From: a virus
Reading direction: 5' to 3' (one strand)
DNA: 42,789 bases
Virus record (IMG/VR): IMGVR_UViG_3300025141_000217
Location: 1 to 42,789 of that record
Below the pieces are notes generated by a model. It ran no database searches. It saw nothing but the letters and a program-made list of their open reading frames with translations, and was not told the DNA's origin. The translations under genes were made by a program, and so were the position numbers. Of the stretch, positions 1 to 7,873 are shown in pieces (within the stretch, counting starts at the first letter, position 1; the number at the start of each line of letters is the position of its first letter).

Positions 1-974
1 CCCATGAGGATGAGGTTAGGCTCACCACCATTCTTACGAATGTTCATGATTGCGTTGTCCAAAAGGTTCAACGACAGGTCACGGCCTGTACCAGAGTTAT
101 ACTGGACCGAAGCACCAGCATTCCACGTACCAGCGGTACGGTCAGCATACGTTAGGTTGTATGCTCGTACACCACCGTTAGCGGTGTAGTTAGAGTGGGA
201 TGTACCACCAACTGCTGCACCGTCTTCCCAGACGATATCATCAATTGAGGTCATACCTGCACGACTGTAAATTGCAGCAACGTCGCTGTCTGCGAAAGTT
301 GTGCCTGTAGCAATCGTTACAACACCAGTTGAGGTGTTGACAGCCGAAACTACAGAACCGCTTGTGCGGTCCCAGTCGTTTGCTGAGTTGTCGTACTGCG
401 AAACTGCGTCACCAATCTTGAAGTTCTTAGCTACTGAAGCTGGAACCGTGAAAGTGGTAGTTGCACCTGCGCTAGTCAAGTAAGCAGAACCAGCAAGGAG
501 TTCTTCGTTGATTTCCTTTACGTGGTCGATTTCTGCATTCTCATGCTCCATAGCCAGAATGTCACCAGCACCACCCTCAAGGTTGGCGGTGAAGATTGCC
601 TTCACAGCTGCACCAAAGGTAGTACCAACGATTCTTGGCAAGGAGTTGATATTCTCAATATTTGAGATATCTACGGTCGGGAGAGTTCCCGTTTCCGTGA
701 TCGGACGAGATCGCCCAGAACCACGGTCGGTTCGTACACGCCAACCAACGCTGTTGCCCCAAACCACACGGGGAAGGGCATTCCAGAATCGAGTCTGGTT
801 GTTTAGAGCATGCCACACTTTGCGTCCGTATGTAGCATTGAAAATTCCAGTAGCGGAGTCAACCGTAAAGTAAGACTGCTTCTGCATGAAATCCGGTCCG
901 AAGACGTTCTCAAGCAAGCCACGGCCACGTTGCGCCTGACTGAAGTACTGAAATAGTGATGGATTAGTAGCCAT
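1..974 (-). CDS. Major capsid protein, C-terminus beyond window edge
   Basis: Open frame of 324 codons from an ATG at 974 running off the left edge without a stop. It follows directly behind an acidic scaffold-like gene, the usual place for the major capsid protein. The N-terminus begins MATNPSLFQYFSQAQRGRG, followed by a basic, Trp-containing stretch (about residues 50-85) and a Thr/Ala/Gly-rich region with alternating hydrophobics, as in HK97-fold shells. Codons here favour C-ending forms (AAC, GAC, ACC, TAC) far more than the rest of the window, as expected for the most highly expressed structural gene. I see no catalytic motif. The HK97 fold is inferred from context and composition, not from a diagnostic motif. 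The role as main shell subunit is likely. Confidence 0.8.
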   Translation of the reverse strand, partial: MATNPSLFQYFSQAQRGRGLLENVFGPDFMQKQSYFTVDSATGIFNATYGRKVWHALNNQTRFWNALPRVVWGNSVGWRVRTDRGSGRSRPITETGTLPTVDISNIENINSLPRIVGTTFGAAVKAIFTANLEGGAGDILAMEHENAEIDHVKEINEELLAGSAYLTSAGATTTFTVPASVAKNFKIGDAVSQYDNSANDWDRTSGSVVSAVNTSTGVVTIATGTTFADSDVAAIYSRAGMTSIDDIVWEDGAAVGGTSHSNYTANGGVRAYNLTYADRTAGTWNAGASVQYNSGTGRDLSLNLLDNAIMNIRKNGGEPNLILM

Positions 975-994
975 TATCTATCTTATCTCCGTAA

Positions 995-1822
995 TTACTT
1001 TGAGGGCTGAGAAAGGATACCCGTTAGAGAGTCGCCCTGTCCAGCCATGCTAACCTGCATTTCTGCCATGTCAGCGTAACTCATTTTGGTAAGTTGGTCT
1101 ACAACAGCTTCAGGGTCGAAGTTACCGTCGGCAACCTGTTCACCAATTTCTGCTGCTTTCTGAAGTGGGTCGCCTACATCTGGAAGAATCCGGCTCTGTG
1201 GTCGTCCACCAACCTCAGCCTCTTTCCAGCCAATCTTCCGCATCTGGTTCTCGACTGCCGAAGCAACCGCAGAGTCGGTAGAAGCCTGAGACTTAGCAAG
1301 GTCAGCGATAGCCTTAGCCATTGAAGTCAATTGAGACTTCATGTACGCCATGTTAACTTCTTCACCGTCAACAACGCCTTCGTCCTCTACCTGAGGATAC
1401 TCGTCTGCGCCCTCATCTGCCAACTTAATTTCTGCAGCAGCAGCAATAGGCTGCTGAACAGTCTCAGTGTCAGTGTCAGGGTCAGCGTCTTCCTCTGTGT
1501 CCGCAGCTGGCGGAGTGGCAGGGCTAGAAACGTTCTTGTAGTTGTAGTCGTCAACTGGCATACCTTGAGGAGATTCTCCTGAAGGAGCCTCGTCACCTTT
1601 AGCAAGACCAAAAGCGTTACCAACTGCCTTTACAATTTCTTTAGTAAATGCAGCCTTAGCAAGCTCTTCGGCCTCTGCGTTCTGTTTCTCTTCTGCTTCT
1701 TCGTCTTCTTTTGCGAATCGGGCTGCAAGAGCGGCAGACAAGTCGTTAGACTTCTGAAGCTGCTCGGCAATAGCCTCAAGCGCAAGGGTGTTACCCTTTA
1801 GCAAATCGTTTTGATCCGTCAT
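995..1822 (-). CDS. Capsid scaffold / assembly protein
   Basis: 275 aa, strongly acidic, low in aromatic residues and rich in Ala, Glu, Asp and Gln. Predicted helical or coiled-coil stretches flank a disordered Pro/Asp/Thr-rich middle (about residues 80-125). This composition and the position 20 bp upstream of the major capsid gene fit an internal scaffold that is removed during maturation. The start is an ATG with the strong site GGAGGAATAATA in front. Its codon use shares the capsid gene's preference for C-ending codons, so the two are probably one late transcript. It has no protease motif; the likely maturation proteases are encoded at 3474-5090 and 5103-5726. It could instead be a decoration or accessory head protein. 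Confidence 0.7.
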   Translation of the reverse strand: MTDQNDLLKGNTLALEAIAEQLQKSNDLSAALAARFAKEDEEAEEKQNAEAEELAKAAFTKEIVKAVGNAFGLAKGDEAPSGESPQGMPVDDYNYKNVSSPATPPAADTEEDADPDTDTETVQQPIAAAAEIKLADEGADEYPQVEDEGVVDGEEVNMAYMKSQLTSMAKAIADLAKSQASTDSAVASAVENQMRKIGWKEAEVGGRPQSRILPDVGDPLQKAAEIGEQVADGNFDPEAVVDQLTKMSYADMAEMQVSMAGQGDSLTGILSQPSK

Positions 1823-1875
1823 TATTATTCCTCCAAAGAGAATAAAACTTTGTCCATAACCTTTCTATCGCTTTG

Positions 1876-1900
1876 GAGGGTGGTCTCGCCGCACGCCCTC
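1876..1900 (-). promoter_or_regulatory. Leader hairpin before scaffold gene
   Basis: A 7-bp stem (GAGGGCG with CACCCTC, one G-U pair) closes an 11-nt loop in the untranslated leader of the scaffold/capsid mRNA, about 55 nt before its start codon. No U-run follows, so it is not a terminator. It may protect or process the leader; this is inference. Confidence 0.3.
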
Positions 1901-1919
1901 GTAATTGTGCGAAATAACA

Positions 1920-1950
1920 AATAAAAAAGCAGATGCCAAAAGCAACTGCT
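1920..1950 (-). terminator. Rho-independent terminator
   Basis: On the minus strand AGCAGTTGC and GCATCTGCT pair (9 positions, one T-T mismatch) around the loop TTTTG at 1928-1950, followed at once by a T-run. It lies after the 58-aa gene and before the scaffold/capsid genes, so it separates the main head operon from the capsid unit. Confidence 0.8.
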
Positions 1951-1965
1951 TTCTCTTGTCTATTG

Positions 1966-1973
1966 TTATTATA
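1966..1973 (-). promoter_or_regulatory. -10-like box TATAATAA upstream of terminator
   Basis: TATAATAA sits 23 bp after the stop of the 58-aa gene and just upstream of the terminator hairpin, so a transcript starting here would meet the hairpin almost immediately. It resembles the TATAATAT boxes at 6591, 32206, 33478 and 37099. No good -35 is visible. It might serve the capsid unit by read-through or make a short RNA. Confidence 0.35.
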
Positions 1974-1995
1974 CATCTATTAGAGGTAAATGAAC

Positions 1996-2172
1996 TTAGA
2001 TTTTAAATATTTCATCCAAATCCAAGTCTGCGAGAAGTTTAATTTCCGAAATTCTAGGTTTTTTATTCTTTTTAGGGTTGGGAGTAGGAGAATCTAGTTT
2101 ATTCATACTCTTTAAACGCCTACGTTTGGTAATCTTCCGATCCCGATTCTCCCACGCCTCTAGATTAGACAC
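1996..2172 (-). CDS. Small basic protein, unknown (58 aa)
   Basis: A GTG-initiated frame of 58 codons with an excellent Shine-Dalgarno (AGGAGGAAGT) and a stop at 1996. The N-terminal half is very basic (residues 9-22 hold most of the Lys/Arg, including KRRRLK), a Lys/Pro-rich linker follows, and the tail is acidic and hydrophobic (ending DLDLDEIFKI). It begins 11 bp after the stop of the 62-aa membrane protein and is the last gene before the terminator, so it is the end of the head operon. I do not recognise the family. A basic head and acidic tail could suit binding to nucleic acid or to a head protein. The good ribosome site supports a real gene. Confidence 0.6.
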   Translation of the reverse strand: MSNLEAWENRDRKITKRRRLKSMNKLDSPTPNPKKNKKPRISEIKLLADLDLDEIFKI

Positions 2173-2183
2173 GCCACTTCCTC

Positions 2184-2372
2184 CTACGAATTACTGAACC
2201 ACCGGACTTTATTCCACACTATTCGGGCTAAACCTATAGAACCTACAATTACGGAAGACCACGCAACTACCTGTAGTGTTATTATTTCCGTGTCTATAGA
2301 ATTAGCTATATCGGCAGTTATCCCACCGAATAAAATTAGGGGAATAGGGAAATACTCTTTAATTTTAACCAT
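2184..2372 (-). CDS. Small two-helix membrane protein, holin candidate
   Basis: 62 aa with two hydrophobic segments, about residues 8-25 and 33-52, separated by a short polar turn (NSIDTE), and a basic C-terminus (WNKVRWFSNS). Its start overlaps the end of the 72-aa gene by 8 bp, so they are translationally coupled. Size and topology fit a class II-like holin or another small inner-membrane phage protein. No endolysin gene is adjacent, so the lysis role is only a suggestion. The 50-aa protein at 32295-32447 is a rival candidate. The position at the end of the head module, before the scaffold and capsid genes, is unusual for a holin. Confidence 0.6.
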   Translation of the reverse strand: MVKIKEYFPIPLILFGGITADIANSIDTEIITLQVVAWSSVIVGSIGLARIVWNKVRWFSNS

Positions 2373-2583
2373 TCTTCTTTTTACGGGTTTTTAGGATACC
2401 TAGCTTTCCGCCAATACGACCCCATTCTGGAACCGTAACCTGACCGTCGGCTAAAGCCTCCTTTATGTAAGCCAAAGCATCGTCACGTTCTTCCTTGGTA
2501 TCCAAGTTAGCGAAAATCTGCTGACCTAACTCTAACAACCCTTTATATTCTTTTGGAAGTAGCTTACTTAGAAATGCGAGCAT
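2365..2583 (-). CDS. Small phage protein, unknown (72 aa)
   Basis: 72 aa, mostly helical. It starts MLAFLSKLLPKEYKGLLELG and ends in a very basic tail (KTRKKKNG). A Shine-Dalgarno (GGAGAC) lies 7-8 nt before the ATG. The middle (residues 30-50) is an acidic helix, followed by TVPEWGRIGGKLGIL. The frame overlaps the next small membrane-protein gene by 8 bp and follows the linker-motif protein by 12 bp, so it is part of the head operon. I do not recognise a family. Coupling to a membrane protein could mean a regulatory or partner role. Confidence 0.6.
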   Translation of the reverse strand: MLAFLSKLLPKEYKGLLELGQQIFANLDTKEERDDALAYIKEALADGQVTVPEWGRIGGKLGILKTRKKKNG

Positions 2584-2595
2584 GGTTGTCTCCTC

Positions 2596-3474
2596 TTATC
2601 TTTGTGTACCGCCCTTGTTGGACAATACTATTGGATCACGCCTTTTGTTATCTACATTATGTTTCTGCATCATCTTAACCATTTTTTGAGTTTCGGATAA
2701 TCCTGATTGTTCACCAACCCAGCTAGCAAAATCTATAGCATTATGATAATCATTGTCAGATACGAAGGCGTCATCATATTGAACTATATCGCTTAGGTAC
2801 TCGTGTATACCATCCTGAGTCAGAGGTCCGTCATAACCAGAAAGTAATTCGGCCGGATTAGATCCACCTTCTTGTTGATATCGTTCCCCAAGGGCATTTA
2901 CAGCTTCCGTGTCTGAACCAATAAGTTCGCTAATAGGATAGGGGTCACTACCCGGCAACTGTATGTTACCTTGTCCATCAAATGTAGGTTCGGATACGTC
3001 AGGAGGTGAAGCACTTGGACCATAATCAATATCTTCTGGTTTAATTTCTGGTTTAACCGGACCGTAATCAACTTGGTCAACCCCTTCAATTCCTTCAACC
3101 GGACGAACAATTCTGTCTTGAGAAATTTCAGGACCGGGTTCAGGGGCAGGAGGAACGTCTATACCTTGCTGATCTAAATCTTCCCTAATTTGGGCGGCAC
3201 GTTCTGGGTCGCCATAATCTAGGTCATACCCACCTTCAGCAGCATCAGGAGCTACTGCTCCACCACCACCCATGTCGTCGTAGTACTGTCCACCCTTAGG
3301 ACCCGTTTGTACCTGCGCTCCCTCAGGAGCTTGTTCACCGGGCTTAAGGTAAACTCTAGCTTTATCCAATTCCGCAGCGTCCAAACCTTCACCAAAGGGA
3401 CCTTTAGCCAAATGTTGAGTTTGAGTCTTTTTTACGAAATTAGGAAATAGTTCGGACAGTAAGTACTTAGACAT
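2596..3474 (-). CDS. Virion-associated protein with YLKPG linker motif
   Basis: 292 aa, acidic, rich in Gly, Pro, Asp and Gln and probably largely disordered from residue 70 to 200. Residues 41-67 carry a distinctive module that starts VYLKPGE and ends TGPKGGQYYD. A module about two-thirds identical occurs at residues 601-626 of the 882-aa fusion protein in the same operon. I recall similar sequences in head proteins of other phages and haloarchaeal viruses but cannot check this here. Repeats of the type YGP/DYGP (residues 135-155) are also visible. The C-terminal 80 residues look more ordered. The gene overlaps the prohead protease gene by one base (ATGA-type junction). Probably a minor head or virion protein; function unknown. 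Confidence 0.6.
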   Translation of the reverse strand: MSKYLLSELFPNFVKKTQTQHLAKGPFGEGLDAAELDKARVYLKPGEQAPEGAQVQTGPKGGQYYDDMGGGGAVAPDAAEGGYDLDYGDPERAAQIREDLDQQGIDVPPAPEPGPEISQDRIVRPVEGIEGVDQVDYGPVKPEIKPEDIDYGPSASPPDVSEPTFDGQGNIQLPGSDPYPISELIGSDTEAVNALGERYQQEGGSNPAELLSGYDGPLTQDGIHEYLSDIVQYDDAFVSDNDYHNAIDFASWVGEQSGLSETQKMVKMMQKHNVDNKRRDPIVLSNKGGTQR

Positions 3475-5090
3475 TAGCTACACCCGCAGTCTTCAGATTT
3501 AGTGATATCTAAAGTTTGGTAATCCTGTCCTGCCGTAGTGACAGCAGTACCACGTTGAGTGGTTCCTCTAGATTCAGGGTTGTTTTTCATATCGTGTAAT
3601 TCGTTTAGGGCTTCCTTTTCTTTCGGCCAGCCATGTTTTTCTCGAATTTCTTCAGTTCGCTCTAAAATTTCCTCTGGAGTGTCAAAAATTTCGGTCAAAG
3701 TCCCTTCTGGACCAACCTCAGCTTTTATGAAACTTTTCAGTTGTTCCAAAGAGGAACGCTTTCCCGTAACCATTTTAAAAACCTCCTGTCGGCGTTTTTC
3801 TAACTTTTCATCATATTCAGTAATTTCTTCTACCTTATCTTCATTATACTCAGAGTACGACTCTAATCCGGGGGACATGCTCCCTTGAGTATTATTATCC
3901 ATAGATAGAGAATATTCTTCTACCGTTTTACCTGCGTTTGGTAAATCTTTGTCGGGGTCGAATCCGCCGTAAAACTTGTTATAGTTTCCGCCGGTATCCG
4001 CCCCATGGGGAACACCTGAACCCGGGCCAGCTTGTTCCTTTTCTAGCTTTATTAGGCAACTGCCATCTATACAACTTCCCGAATTTTCTGAACCATGGGC
4101 TTTTAGTAAGTTAAAATGAGCTCCTTGGTTTACTCCTTTTTCACAGACGGTAACTTCAGCTAACTCTAACTCAGTTACCTTAGTTATAATTCTGTCCTTA
4201 CCTTTTTCCTGAACTAGCTGTGAGTCGGTTTCAAGGGCGGAGCCTGCGATGGAGTAACTTCGTATACGTCCCTCTTTCACCTGCTCTTTTACCCTGTCGG
4301 CAATCTTTGTGTCGTTACGCATTTCTGTAATGAAAAACAGATGGTTCTCATGCACACCACTTTTAAATATTTGACCCGACTTATTTATGTACGCTGGTAA
4401 CGCCCACCCAACCTGTACGTCCGAGTGTAGAACCATGGCATTACGGGTTCTAATATTACCCATAAACTTTCTAAATGCCCTATCCATAGCATCCATGGTA
4501 ATAAGGTGTCCCTCTCGGTCTACCATTTCAACCGAAGCGGGGCCACCCACCACTAGAGGTTCATTTTTCTCCAAAATATCACCCGCAAGTTGGGCGTATG
4601 CTTTATTGTTAGGGTAATAACGAGATAGGGTTAAAATTTCTGCAGCGGTTGAAAATCCTGCTTTATATAAACGTTCATACTCATCAATAGCGTCTTTGAT
4701 ACTGCCTTTAGTAGTCATTCCGCCTGAAGGAGCAGCTTTAGATAAGTTCAGAAGTTCTCCGGTTTCTGTATCGGAGAAGTCTAAGTACTCAGATTTTTGA
4801 ACTACAGCATCCTCTTTTTCTAAAATTTCATCGTCCTCAATGAAATTTTGCATAGCCTTAGAAAAATACGAATAGTCACCTTTAGGGTATGCTCTAGTGA
4901 AGAAAGACTTGTCTAGCGAAAACTGCGAAGCAGTATCTACCAAAAAGGCTGTAGAAGATTTAAAATCGTTAGATCTAGGAAAAGATAAAGTCCTAGTAGA
5001 AACATCCTTTACTAGATGCTTAATTTCATCATTAGTAACTCTATGATCCCTAATGTCTTTACACACCCTTAGTAAGGTGAATTCGTTCAT
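3474..5090 (-). CDS. Prohead serine protease, XkdF-like
   Basis: 538 aa. Residues about 180-325 match the pattern of phage prohead/XkdF-type serine proteases: GGPASVEMVDREGHLI, then a His in a hydrophobic strand (VLHSDVQVG, H222), then GRIRSYSIAG with S280 (or S278) as nucleophile, then LELAEVTVCEKGVNQGAHF, the usual 'E-V-s-n-p-A' end of the domain. The family cleaves scaffold and capsid N-termini inside the procapsid. The first 170 residues and the last 200 residues (acidic, Gly/Asn-rich, then coiled) are extra, making it longer than most relatives; they may be scaffold-like. A C-x4-C pair (CIDGSC) lies at 340-345 and CGCS at the very end. A ClpP-type protease lies directly upstream, so the phage has two candidate maturation proteases. 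Confidence 0.7.
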   Translation of the reverse strand: MNEFTLLRVCKDIRDHRVTNDEIKHLVKDVSTRTLSFPRSNDFKSSTAFLVDTASQFSLDKSFFTRAYPKGDYSYFSKAMQNFIEDDEILEKEDAVVQKSEYLDFSDTETGELLNLSKAAPSGGMTTKGSIKDAIDEYERLYKAGFSTAAEILTLSRYYPNNKAYAQLAGDILEKNEPLVVGGPASVEMVDREGHLITMDAMDRAFRKFMGNIRTRNAMVLHSDVQVGWALPAYINKSGQIFKSGVHENHLFFITEMRNDTKIADRVKEQVKEGRIRSYSIAGSALETDSQLVQEKGKDRIITKVTELELAEVTVCEKGVNQGAHFNLLKAHGSENSGSCIDGSCLIKLEKEQAGPGSGVPHGADTGGNYNKFYGGFDPDKDLPNAGKTVEEYSLSMDNNTQGSMSPGLESYSEYNEDKVEEITEYDEKLEKRRQEVFKMVTGKRSSLEQLKSFIKAEVGPEGTLTEIFDTPEEILERTEEIREKHGWPKEKEALNELHDMKNNPESRGTTQRGTAVTTAGQDYQTLDITKSEDCGCS

Positions 5091-5102
5091 TAAACCTCTG
5101 GG

Positions 5103-5726
5103 TTATTTCCCAATAAAAGTATTCTGAGTAATGAATTTATCTGCTAAACCATACTCGATTGTTTCCGACGCATCTAAGTAAAATTCTCTATCTATATCTT
5201 TCATTATAGTGCGTTCTTCCTTAGACACTCCCCATTCCTTTATTAATCCGACCAAAGTTTTCTTGACTTTTTGCATTTCTTTACTTTGGATTTCTACTTG
5301 CTTTGCATCTCCTCTAGTTGTACCCGAAGGTAAATGCAACATAGTGTGAGCATGCGGGTATACGTACCTGTGACCCGCTTCACCTGCCGCTAGTATCATA
5401 GCTCCCATACTATAACAATTAGAACCCACAGTCCAAACTGGAGCTTCTACGGTTTTCATGATATCTATCAATCTCAATCCGTCCCTAACCGAACCCCCCG
5501 GTGAGTCTATATGTAAAATAATAGGTGCCTTAGAATCCTCTAAACTTAGAGAAATAATGGAGTCTGCTGTAAATCCAGAATTCCAATTATCTATCCTATC
5601 TATTGGTCCTACTATAGTTCCATATAAAAACAAATTTCGATGCTTAGTAGCCAACCCTTCATACAGGGTTTGCATTTCATCTTGCTTAACTACTTCTCCG
5701 TCTATCCTTCTTACAGACTGATACAT
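5103..5726 (-). CDS. ClpP-family serine protease
   Basis: 207 aa, close to the size of bacterial ClpP. Residues 70-80 have IILHIDSPGGSV, the oxyanion-loop region. S106 in NCYSMGAMILAAG is the nucleophile, H131 in MLHLPSG the base and D179 in DIDREFYLDASETIEYGLAD the acid. Spacing (25 and 48 residues) is almost that of E. coli ClpP (25 and 49). All three catalytic residues are present. ClpP-like proteases replace the herpes-type protease in the maturation module of some phages, and this gene sits between HK97-gp10-like and XkdF-like genes, so a head-maturation role is likely. It could also use the host ClpX/ClpA unfoldase. No ATPase partner is encoded nearby. Confidence 0.88.
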   Translation of the reverse strand: MYQSVRRIDGEVVKQDEMQTLYEGLATKHRNLFLYGTIVGPIDRIDNWNSGFTADSIISLSLEDSKAPIILHIDSPGGSVRDGLRLIDIMKTVEAPVWTVGSNCYSMGAMILAAGEAGHRYVYPHAHTMLHLPSGTTRGDAKQVEIQSKEMQKVKKTLVGLIKEWGVSKEERTIMKDIDREFYLDASETIEYGLADKFITQNTFIGK

Positions 5727-5739
5727 GAACTTCCCCTAA

Positions 5740-5979
5740 TTACTTTTTTGTCTTCTGCTGTATATCTAACTCAACTGTTGCCCTTAATAGACTATCTCTG
5801 TATTCGTACAAAATGTCTTCTATCAACTGCTTCAGTTTTTCTAGTTGTTTCCCTTCTGGCATAGAAGACTCTAGTTGGTCTAGAGTCTGTCCTACCATTC
5901 GAGATGCTCCCCGCATAATGTATTCTTGAAAAGGTGTAATATTATCTATAATTTTTTGAATTTCTTGTTTGCTCGGCAC
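5740..5979 (-). CDS. Small helical head-module protein (79 aa)
   Basis: 79 aa, predicted almost entirely helical, with heptad-like hydrophobics between residues 5 and 70 and no Cys. The start overlaps the stop of the HK97-gp10-like gene by one base, and the ClpP-type protease gene follows 13 bp later, so it belongs to the head/neck operon. I do not recognise its family. Candidates are a head-completion or small coiled-coil assembly protein. Nothing enzymatic is visible. Confidence 0.55.
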   Translation of the reverse strand: MPSKQEIQKIIDNITPFQEYIMRGASRMVGQTLDQLESSMPEGKQLEKLKQLIEDILYEYRDSLLRATVELDIQQKTKK

Positions 5980-6569
5980 TATCTCTTTCCTCCAAACTTA
6001 TTCTTATGTTTCGAGCCCTGTGTCTGAGGTTTTCCACCAGATTTTGATGTAGGATTACCACCAGAAGATGCCGGTTTTCCACCCGTGGAGGATGCTAATT
6101 TTACTCTACCAAATTGTCTCTGTAATGCGTTGAATACATTAGTAGTTAAATCTGGCATCTCTGTATCTACTGCCCTAGTAAGATATTGCCCTCCCTGTCT
6201 GGGGTCACGACGTAAGCGTTTCCCTGAAGGGGAAGTGTAATACCCTTTTACTCTAGTAGCTTTTACTTGAGTTCCGTCTTTACGTCTAAAGGCTCGCCTT
6301 ATATGCGCCCCCACAGTTTTCGGTTGTGTATCTTCGCCAGAACTGTAAGGTCTAGCCTCTACATCGGCAGCATAAGGAGCATTATACTTTAAAATCCAAC
6401 CATCTTTTTTAGCTGAAAACCCTCCGCTCTTTTTTAGTTGCCCTGTTTGTACAGGAACATATTGTTGTGATCTTTGGAACACATGCTTACCGTTGACCTG
6501 AACGCCGTTAGTGATAGCTTTTAATATCTTATCTTTAATTCGTCTATGAGTAGCTCGGTCAACTGGCAT
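5979..6569 (-). CDS. HK97 gp10-like neck / tail-completion protein
   Basis: 196 aa. The first half shows the hallmark of the HK97-gp10 family: a long N-terminal helix, then VPVQTGQLKKSG, a beta segment (GWILKYNAPYAADVEA) and more strands. The family caps the tail tube or joins head and tail. A basic middle (residues 100-130) and a C-terminal tail of Gly/Ser/Lys low-complexity (SGGKP-type repeats, residues 160-196) go beyond the usual length of about 130-150. The Shine-Dalgarno GGGAGGATTT is strong, and the box TATAATAT lies 22 bp before the ATG, so this may begin its own transcript. Confidence 0.65.
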   Translation of the reverse strand: MPVDRATHRRIKDKILKAITNGVQVNGKHVFQRSQQYVPVQTGQLKKSGGFSAKKDGWILKYNAPYAADVEARPYSSGEDTQPKTVGAHIRRAFRRKDGTQVKATRVKGYYTSPSGKRLRRDPRQGGQYLTRAVDTEMPDLTTNVFNALQRQFGRVKLASSTGGKPASSGGNPTSKSGGKPQTQGSKHKNKFGGKR

Positions 6570-6590
6570 TAGGAAAAATCCTCCCTCATG

Positions 6591-6598
6591 ATATTATA
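6591..6598 (-). promoter_or_regulatory. Promoter-like box TATAATAT
   Basis: TATAATAT in the 36-bp gap between the metallophosphoesterase stop and the HK97-gp10-like start, in the orientation to transcribe the latter. It is identical to the boxes before the tmRNA and the tRNA. There is no convincing -35, since upstream sequence is the 3' end of the preceding gene. Confidence 0.45.
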
Positions 6599-6605
6599 CT
6601 AGGTT

Positions 6606-7862
6606 CTATTCAATAAGCTCCGCCCAAATCTCTGGGACATAATCATTAAAACCATGCCTCTCGTCATCAAAGTTTTCTAAATAAATAGTATCCCTGCTAA
6701 TCAATCCATACTTGGGGTGGAAGAACGTTAGAACATGTGATGCTCTAGAGGCTAATCCCTGCAACAGGGCATACTCGTCAGTTCCCTTCATACATCCACA
6801 CATCAATGCTGTACCTGTGCCTATATCATGTTCCTCTACATGGTGGTAATGTCCCATAAACATGTATTGGAAAGCTTTCCCTTGTGGTTGTAAAGCCTGT
6901 CGTAGGGAGTGTACTTTTTGTTGCATAGATGACCCTCTCATAGCATCCCCGTGATGTATGAGAACATCAAATCCGGCTACGTCGATCAACTGATAAAAAG
7001 TTTTAGGAATGGTAAATTTAATGTTAGGTTGATTCTTACAGAAAGCAGCCACCCATTGGTAGAATAAATAATCCCACCCCACATATTTATCTTTGTAGTA
7101 AATTTCTTTCCTTAGACGTTGGTGATTACCCACCACAGAGTCCACATGAACCTCTTCAAATTGACTAGCAAGCGTCATGAGAGATTGGGATACCATGTAA
7201 GCACCACGAGCCATGGTCATGATGACATTATCTAAATTAGTACGAACTAATTCTTCGTGGATTTCTCCGGACACCATATCTCCGAGCATTGGCACTTTAA
7301 GGATTGGTACTGAGACAAAGGAACGCCGTAAAGAGCAAAGATCGCTAATTTGATTAGTCCAACCAAAGAGTCTATTAGTAAAAATTTCAAAATCGTAAGC
7401 ATTAAGACCTCCCATTTGCTGGGTGTCTACGAATTCCCCAATATGTAAATCCGTAAGTGGAGCTACTGCTACGATGGGGCTTTCCGAAGTAGTTTTCTGA
7501 GTTTCTCTCAGACGTATCTTATTAGGTGGTAACGCCTGAGCAGACATTTTTATAACATCTACAATATTTTCGTGGGAAAGTTGTTTATTTACTAGGTCGC
7601 TAACACGCTTCTTAAAATGTGCGCTTTCTAGTTTAGCCCTGCGGGTACCAACCTCATCTCTGAGCAATCCGTCTTCCCCATAATGTTCAAGGATATGCTC
7701 GTCCCGCATCAAGTTCAAAACCCACCTACGTATGGTGGATCGGTGTCGCCTTTCGCCAAATACTTCTTCGTATTGGCGGGCTATTTCTGTCCAATTGGGA
7801 TGTGGTGTAGAATTAACTTGTTCTAGTAACCAGTCCCGCTTTTCTTGTTCTATAATAAGCAC
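6606..7862 (-). CDS. Calcineurin-like metallophosphoesterase with N-terminal HTH
   Basis: 418 aa from a GTG start. The N-terminal 70 residues look like a helix-turn-helix (NWTEIARQYEEVFG ... RSTIRRWVLNLM). From about residue 130 the metallophosphoesterase motifs follow in order: LTDLHIGE (D-x-H), MLGDMVSGEIHEE (GD), VVGNHQRL (GNH), LIHHGDAM (H) and MGHYHHVEEHD (GHxH). All metal ligands for a two-metal phosphodiesterase/nuclease site are present. Related proteins in phages are often annotated as DNA-binding phosphoesterases of unknown substrate. It lies inside the head module, between a 40-aa gene and the HK97-gp10-like gene. A nuclease acting on nucleic acid is plausible given the HTH; this is inference. 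Confidence 0.8.
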   Translation of the reverse strand: MLIIEQEKRDWLLEQVNSTPHPNWTEIARQYEEVFGERRHRSTIRRWVLNLMRDEHILEHYGEDGLLRDEVGTRRAKLESAHFKKRVSDLVNKQLSHENIVDVIKMSAQALPPNKIRLRETQKTTSESPIVAVAPLTDLHIGEFVDTQQMGGLNAYDFEIFTNRLFGWTNQISDLCSLRRSFVSVPILKVPMLGDMVSGEIHEELVRTNLDNVIMTMARGAYMVSQSLMTLASQFEEVHVDSVVGNHQRLRKEIYYKDKYVGWDYLFYQWVAAFCKNQPNIKFTIPKTFYQLIDVAGFDVLIHHGDAMRGSSMQQKVHSLRQALQPQGKAFQYMFMGHYHHVEEHDIGTGTALMCGCMKGTDEYALLQGLASRASHVLTFFHPKYGLISRDTIYLENFDDERHGFNDYVPEIWAELIE

Positions 7863-7873
7863 AGTAACCTCGC

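Noticed and set aside
1791-1976. Minus-strand frame of 61 codons upstream of the scaffold
   Set aside because: It spans the terminator hairpin and the scaffold ribosome site, with no Shine-Dalgarno; probably not translated.
2184-2372. Complete lysis cassette
   Set aside because: Two small membrane proteins exist (also 32295-32447), but no amidase, lysozyme or peptidase-type endolysin is recognisable in the window.
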